64,000 nt of DNA from Streptomyces sp. NBC_00510. GTDB lineage: Bacteria > Actinomycetota > Actinomycetes > Streptomycetales > Streptomycetaceae. The notes beneath the pieces were generated by a model. That model had not been told where the DNA came from and searched no databases. It saw only the letters and a list, made by a program, of their open reading frames with translations. Made by a program: the position numbers and the translations under genes. The stretch's first letter is position 1. Each line of letters begins with the position of its first letter. Location: NCBI GenBank assembly GCA_036013505.1, contig CP107851.1:3605501-3669500 (forward strand), read 5' to 3'. Shown piece by piece: positions 57,239 to 64,000 of this stretch.

Positions 57239-59875
57239 TCAGCGCAGCACGCCGGCCGTCATCCCCGTCGCCTCGGGCGGCACCGCGATCAGCCCGAGCT
57301 CGGCGACCGAGGCGAGCAGCCGGTGCAACGGCAGCACGCGGACGGTGTAGCCGAACGGGCCGGTGCGGTCGAGGGTGAGCGGGCCCTCGTAGAGCCAGCG
57401 GCCCTCCAGGTCCGGCCGTCCGCCCGGTTTGAGGGAGACCACGGTCGGGTCGGCGATCCGGTCGGAGTCGTCGACGCGCCCGGACACCACCTGGACGTCC
57501 ACGTCCCCGGGCTCCAGGCCGCCGAGGGCCACCTGGACGCGCAGGGTGAGCGTGGTCCCGAGCTCCGGGGAGCCGCCGACCGAGGCACCGGTCTCCACGT
57601 GGTCGACCGCGATCATCGGCCACTGCTCGCGCACCCGCCGCTTCCACGCGGCGAGTTCGACGGACTCCCCGCCCCCCGCAAGGCGGTGGGCGCGGGCGGC
57701 GGGCGCGTACAGCCGGGTCACGTACTCGCGGACCATGCGCCCGGCGAGCACCTTCGGCCCCAGGGTGCTCAGGGTGTGCCGGACCATCTCGATCCAGCGG
57801 ACCGGCAGACCGTGCGTGCCGCGGTCGTAGAACCGCGGCGCGACCTGGTTCTCGACCAGGTCGTAGAGGGCGGCCGCCTCGATGTCGTCGCGGCGGTCGG
57901 GGTCGCCGGCCGCGCCGAAGCCGTCCGCGGTGGGGATCGCCCACCCGTTGTTGCCGTCGAACCACTCGTCCCACCAGCCGTCCAGGACGGACAGGTTGAG
58001 GCAGCCGTTCAGCGCGGCCTTCATGCCGGAGGTGCCGCAGGCCTCCAGCGGCCGCAGCGGGTTGTTGAGCCAGACGTCGCACCCGGGGTAGAGGTGCTGG
58101 GCCATGGCCATGTCGTAGTCCGGCAGGAAGACGATGCGGTGCCGCACCCTGGGGTCGTCGGCGAAGCGCACCAGCTCCTGCACCAGCCGCTTGCCGCTGT
58201 CGTCGGCCGGGTGCGCCTTGCCCGCGACGACGATCTGGATCGGCCGGGTCGGGTGCAGCAGCAGCTCCATCAGCCGGTCCTGGTCGCGCAGCATCAAGGT
58301 GAGCCGCTTGTACGACGGGACCCGGCGCGCGAAGCCGATGGTCAGCACGTCCGGGTCGAGGACGTCGTCGACCCAGCCCAGCTCGGCCGAGCCGGCGCCG
58401 CGCTGCCGCCAGGAGGCGCGCACCCTGCGGCGCACCTCCCGCACCAGCTGTTCGCGCAGCTCCCGGCGGAGCTCCCAGATCGCGGCGTCGGGGATGCGGA
58501 AGACGCTCTCCCAGGTGTCGGCGAGCCCGGTGGTCATCGCGTCCTCGGCGTTCTGGACGCCGGCCTGCCGGGCGCCGAGCCGGAACACCTCGGGCGCGAC
58601 CCAGGTGGGGGCGTGCACGCCGTTGGTGATGGAGGTGATCGGCACCTCCTCCGGGTCGAAGCCCGGCCACAGCCCGGCGAACATCTCGCGGCTGACACCG
58701 CCGTGCAGGGTGGACACGCCGTTGGCGCGCTGCGCCAGCCGCAGCCCCATCACGGCCATGTTGAAGACGTTGGGGTCGCCGCCGGGGTAGGTCTCCATCC
58801 CCAGCTCCAGCACCCGCTGGACGTCGACGCCGCGCAGCTCGCCGTCGTCGCCCAGGTGCCGGGCGAGCAGTTCGCGGTCGAAGCGGTCGATGCCGGCCGG
58901 TACGGGGGTGTGGGTGGTGAAGACCGTGCCGGCCCGCACGGCCTCCAGGGCGGAGTCGAAATCCAGCCCTTCTCCGTCGGCCGCGAGCTCGCGGATGCGT
59001 TCCAGGCCGAGGAAGCCCGCGTGCCCCTCGTTGGTGTGGAAGACCTCGGGCGCCGGGTGCCCGGTCAGCGCGCAGTAGGTGCGCACGGCACGGACGCCGC
59101 CGATGCCGAGCAGCATCTCCTGGAGCAGCCGGTGCTCGCTGCCGCCGCCGTAGAGGCGGTCGGTGACGTCCCGTTCGTTGGGGTGGTTCTCCTCGACGTC
59201 GGAGTCGAGCAGCAGCAGCGGGACCCGGCCGACCCGGGCCAGCCACACGTGGGCGCGCAGGCTGCGCCCGCCGGGGAGGTCCAGGGCGATCAGGACGGGG
59301 CCGCCGTCCTCGTCCCGCAGCAGCGACAGCGGCAGCTCGTTGGGGTCGAGCACGGGGTAGTGCTCCTGCTGCCAGCCGTCCCGGGACAGGGACTGGCGGA
59401 AGTAGCCGTGCCGGTAGAGCAGGCCGACGCCGATCAACGGCACGCCCAGGTCGCTGGCGGCCTTGAGGTGGTCGCCGGCCAGGATGCCGAGGCCGCCGGA
59501 GTACTGCGGCAGCGCCGCGGTGATGCCGAACTCGGGCGAGAAGTAGGCGATGGCGGCGGGGAGTTCCCCGGCCTCGGCGGCGCCCTGGTACCAGCGCGGG
59601 TTGCCGAGGTAGTCGTGGAGGTCCTCGACGGCGGTGCCGAGCCGGCGGAGGAACCTGCGGTCCTTGGCGAGGGCGTTCAGCCGGTCCTTCGAGACCGCGC
59701 CGAGCAGCCGCACCGGGTCGCCGGCCGCCGCTCTCCAGCCCTCGGGGTCGACGGACTGGAACAGCTCACGGGTCTCGTTGTGCCAGGACCAGCGCAGATT
59801 CTGCGCGAGCTCCCCCAGGGGACGTAGTGGTTCGGGCAGGACGGTTCGCACGGTGAATCGACGAATAGCCTTCAC
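57239..59875 (-). CDS. glgP: Alpha-glucan (glycogen) phosphorylase
   Basis: 878 residues from GTG at 59875 (VKAIRRFTVRTVLPEPL, the usual actinobacterial N-terminus); the long frame upstream is low-complexity. It releases glucose-1-phosphate, or maltose-1-phosphate-type ends in relatives, from alpha-1,4-glucan. The PLP Lys619 is in EACGTSGMKAALNGCLNLSV, and FAYFSPEFG-like AIAYFSPEFGI and PQYSGGLGILAGDHLK mark the N-terminal domain. A C-terminal extension after residue 780 is typical of this long GlgP subfamily. It is divergent from glgE. Confidence 0.95.
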   Translation of the reverse strand: MKAIRRFTVRTVLPEPLRPLGELAQNLRWSWHNETRELFQSVDPEGWRAAAGDPVRLLGAVSKDRLNALAKDRRFLRRLGTAVEDLHDYLGNPRWYQGAAEAGELPAAIAYFSPEFGITAALPQYSGGLGILAGDHLKAASDLGVPLIGVGLLYRHGYFRQSLSRDGWQQEHYPVLDPNELPLSLLRDEDGGPVLIALDLPGGRSLRAHVWLARVGRVPLLLLDSDVEENHPNERDVTDRLYGGGSEHRLLQEMLLGIGGVRAVRTYCALTGHPAPEVFHTNEGHAGFLGLERIRELAADGEGLDFDSALEAVRAGTVFTTHTPVPAGIDRFDRELLARHLGDDGELRGVDVQRVLELGMETYPGGDPNVFNMAVMGLRLAQRANGVSTLHGGVSREMFAGLWPGFDPEEVPITSITNGVHAPTWVAPEVFRLGARQAGVQNAEDAMTTGLADTWESVFRIPDAAIWELRRELREQLVREVRRRVRASWRQRGAGSAELGWVDDVLDPDVLTIGFARRVPSYKRLTLMLRDQDRLMELLLHPTRPIQIVVAGKAHPADDSGKRLVQELVRFADDPRVRHRIVFLPDYDMAMAQHLYPGCDVWLNNPLRPLEACGTSGMKAALNGCLNLSVLDGWWDEWFDGNNGWAIPTADGFGAAGDPDRRDDIEAAALYDLVENQVAPRFYDRGTHGLPVRWIEMVRHTLSTLGPKVLAGRMVREYVTRLYAPAARAHRLAGGGESVELAAWKRRVREQWPMIAVDHVETGASVGGSPELGTTLTLRVQVALGGLEPGDVDVQVVSGRVDDSDRIADPTVVSLKPGGRPDLEGRWLYEGPLTLDRTGPFGYTVRVLPLHRLLASVAELGLIAVPPEATGMTAGVLR

Positions 59876-60441
59876 ATCTCCGACGGTAGCGGCATCTTTC
59901 GGTGCGGTGGTGACATCCGGGGACCCAACACCCGCGGCCCGGCGCCGCCGCGCGGCACCCGTCCCCTGGCGCACCAGGACGCCCCGGGCGTCCCGGGACC
60001 CCCGCACGCGGCCCGGTGGACGCCTCGTCAGCGTGTCGGGCGGCGGCTACGACAGCCGCAGCACGGCAGCCGGGCCGGGGCGCACCGCGGGAGCTACGAC
60101 CGGCGGCCAGGACCGGGGCACGGGCGGGGCCCGGCGCCCCGGCGACCGCGCGCGCCGGTCCGCCGGACGGTGGCCGGTTGTCTGCGTCCGGGCGCCGCCG
60201 GGGCCGCCCGGCGCGCAACTTACGCGCCAGTACCCCTTCCCGGGGAGTATTCGACCGTCATCCAATGGGCAGGCTCACCCTTGCGCGACGCGGCGCCGAA
60301 CCCTCCCACACCACAACTCGTATCCGCCCACCCGAGTGAACGCGGACAGGAGCGGTCATGCCCACAGGCAGGCATCCGAAGGAGCAGATAAAAAGAGCGG
60401 AAGGTACCCGTCCGGCCACCCGCACAAACTGGTGAGGCGCA
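59876..60441. other. Divergent intergenic region glgP-glgE (566 nt)
   Basis: This region has no supportable gene: the frames present are arginine/proline-rich shadows. It must contain promoters for both glgP and the glgE-treS operon. The half near glgE (60240-60440) is less GC-rich and includes an A-rich stretch, AGATAAAAAGAGCGGAAGG, at about 60385. I see no clear operator. Confidence 0.5.
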
Positions 60442-62435
60442 ATGATCGGTCGCATCCCCGTCCTGGACGTCCGCCCGCTGGTCGACTGCGGCCGCCGCCC
60501 CGCCAAGGCCGTGGTCGGCGAAACCTTCCAGGTCACCGCCACGGTGTTCCGGGAGGGACATGACGCGGTGGCGGCGAACGTGGTCCTGCGCAGCCCCGCG
60601 GGGCGCTCCGGGCCACGGATCCCCATGCGCGAACTCGCCCCCGGCACCGACCGGTGGGGCGCCGAGGTGACGCCCACCGCGGAGGGCCGCTGGACGTACA
60701 CGGTGGAGGCCTGGAGCGATCCGGTGGCCACCTGGCGGCACCACGCGGGCATCAAGGTCCCCGCCGGCATCGACACCGAACTGGTCCTCGCCGAGGGGGC
60801 CGAGCTGCACGAGCGCGCGGCGGCCGGGGTACCGAAGAAGGACGGCCGGGCCGTGGTGCTGGCCGCGGTCGACACCCTGCGCGACACCTCCCGTACGGCC
60901 GCCGAGCGGCACGCCGCCGCCCTCGCACCGGACGTGGTGGCGGTGCTCGACCGGCACCCGCTGCGCGACCTGGTGAGCGCCTCGCGGCCGGCGGCCCTCC
61001 AGGTGGAGCGGCAGCGGGCGCTGTTCGGGTCCTGGTACGAGATGTTCCCCCGGTCCGAAGGCGCCGTGGTGGACCCCACGGGCCGCCGGCCACCGAGGTC
61101 CGGGACCTTCCGCACGGCGGCCGAGCGACTGCCGGCGATCGCCGCGATGGGCTTCGACGTGGTCTACCTGCCGCCCGTCCACCCGATCGGCGCAGCGTTC
61201 CGCAAAGGGCCCGACAACACGCTCGACCCCGGCCCGCACGACGTGGGCTCGCCCTGGGCGATCGGCTCCGCGGAGGGCGGCCACGACGCCGTCCACCCGG
61301 ACCTCGGGACGATCGAGGACTTCGACTTCTTCGTGGAGCGGGCCCGTGAGCTGCGCCTGGAGATCGCGCTGGACTTCGCGCTGCAGTGCTCGCCGGACCA
61401 CCCGTGGGTCGGCAAGCACCCCGAGTGGTTCACCACCCGGGCGGACGGCTCGATCGCGTACGCCGAGAACCCGCCGAAGAAGTACCAGGACATCTACCCG
61501 ATCGCCTTCGACGCCGACTTGAGCGGCATCGTGCAGGAGACCGAGCGGGTGCTGCGGCACTGGATGGACCACGGGGTGCGGATCTTCCGGGTCGACAACC
61601 CGCACACCAAACCGGTGGTCTTCTGGGAGAAGGTCATCGCCGACATCAACCGCACCGACCCCGACGTCATCTTCCTGGCGGAGGCGTTCACCCGTCCGGC
61701 CATGATGCACACGCTGGCGCAGATCGGCTTCCAGCAGTCGTACACCTACTTCACCTGGCGCAACGGGAAGCAGGAACTGACGGAGTACCTGACGGAGCTG
61801 TCCGGCGAGGCCGCGGGCTACATGCGGCCCAACTTCTTCGTCAACACCCCGGACATCCTCCACGCCTACCTGCAGCGCGGCGGCCGCCCGGCGTTCGAGG
61901 TGCGTGCGGTCCTCGCCGCGACCCTTTCCCCCACATGGGGGGTGTACGCCGGATATGAGCTCTGTGAGAACGCGCCGGTGCGCGAGGGAAGCGAAGAGTA
62001 CCTACACTCGGAGAAGTACGAGCTCAAGCCCCGTGACTGGGCGGCAGCCGAGGCCGAAGGCCGTTCGCTGGCTCCGCTGCTCACCACGCTGAACCGGCTG
62101 CGACGCCGCCACCCCGCGCTCCAGCAGCTGCGCGACCTGCGCTTCCACCCCGTGGACAACGACGCGGTGCTGGCGTACTCCAAGCGCTCGGGCGACGGCA
62201 GCGACGTCGTACTGGTGGTCGTCAACCTGGACCCGCACCACACCCAGGAGGCGACCGTCTCGTTGAACATGCCGGAACTCGGCCTCGCGTGGCACGAGTC
62301 CACCCCGGTGCGCGACGAGCTCACCGGCGAGACCTACCACTGGGGCAGGGACAACTATGTGCGCCTCGAGCCGGGCCGCGCGCCCGCGCACATCCTCACC
62401 CTGCGACCTACTCCATCGACAGGAGGGTCACCCAC

Positions 62436-62439
<4 letters not shown>
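60442..62439 (+). CDS. glgE: Alpha-1,4-glucan:maltose-1-phosphate maltosyltransferase
   Basis: 665 residues. It extends alpha-glucan by transferring maltosyl units from maltose-1-phosphate. GH13_3 landmarks are nucleophile Asp385 in [15 protein letters not shown], acid/base Glu414 in [14 protein letters not shown] and the phosphate-binding [11 protein letters not shown] region. An N-terminal beta domain (residues 1-110) and helical insert complete the GlgE dimer architecture. GGTGAGG precedes the ATG. treS starts inside its stop codon, so the two steps of the trehalose-to-glucan route are coupled. Confidence 0.96.

Positions 62440-64000
<1,561 letters not shown>

Overview
The window is about 72% GC, has Streptomyces-style gene packing (GTG/TTG starts, ATGA stop-start overlaps, lipoproteins, ECF sigma/anti-sigma pair) and a gene order I recognise from memory as the chromosomal core of Streptomyces (roughly the S. 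coelicolor SCO5494 to SCO5442 stretch, read leftwards). It is almost certainly a Streptomyces chromosome. I see no phage, transposase, CRISPR, tRNA or rRNA.

Layout. 1-6.8 kb (minus strand): DNA ligase LigA (cut by the window edge), a MetE-like protein, a short-chain dehydrogenase, a LOG-like protein, then the tRNA thiolation pair MnmA and cysteine desulfurase, and a TRIC-type channel. 6.8-13 kb: a five-gene peptide-type ABC importer, with a stem-loop between the binding-protein gene and the next permease gene. 13.3-18.4 kb: a DUF885 metallohydrolase-like protein, an intergenic block of dispersed repeats, two tandem SseB-like proteins, a small secreted protein and a P-loop kinase-like protein. 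18.5-23.3 kb: a tandem glycine riboswitch followed by gcvT, gcvH, glyA and sdaA, i.e. glycine cleavage, glycine/serine interconversion and serine deamination under glycine control. 23.3-30.7 kb: membrane proteins, a MarR regulator with a palindromic operator, an ECF sigma/anti-sigma pair, an unknown exported membrane protein, and a secreted beta-helix protein translationally coupled to an O-methyltransferase.

30.7-41.3 kb is the most distinctive part: a spore-pigment type II polyketide cluster with the complete whiE gene order (SchA/CurD-like, cupin, KS-alpha, KS-beta, ACP, aromatase/cyclase, cyclase, and a divergent FAD hydroxylase). The operon is extended by three tightly overlapping genes for a heteromeric acetyl-CoA carboxylase (fused AccDA, BCCP, biotin carboxylase). 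It would make its own malonyl-CoA extender, and it sits in a core location that, as I recall, holds no such cluster in S. coelicolor.

41.5-64 kb: a secreted protein with the pierisin/ScARP ADP-ribosyltransferase fold whose three catalytic motifs all appear to be lost, an RsbW-like ATP-binding protein, an enoyl-CoA hydratase, two tandem lipoprotein L,D-transpeptidases, debranching enzyme GlgX, an MFS exporter with a palindromic operator, a heterodimeric ABC exporter, a secreted thermolysin-family protease, and the alpha-glucan genes glgP, glgE and treS (cut by the right edge). The GlgE/TreS genes build alpha-glucan from trehalose via maltose-1-phosphate; GlgP and GlgX degrade it.
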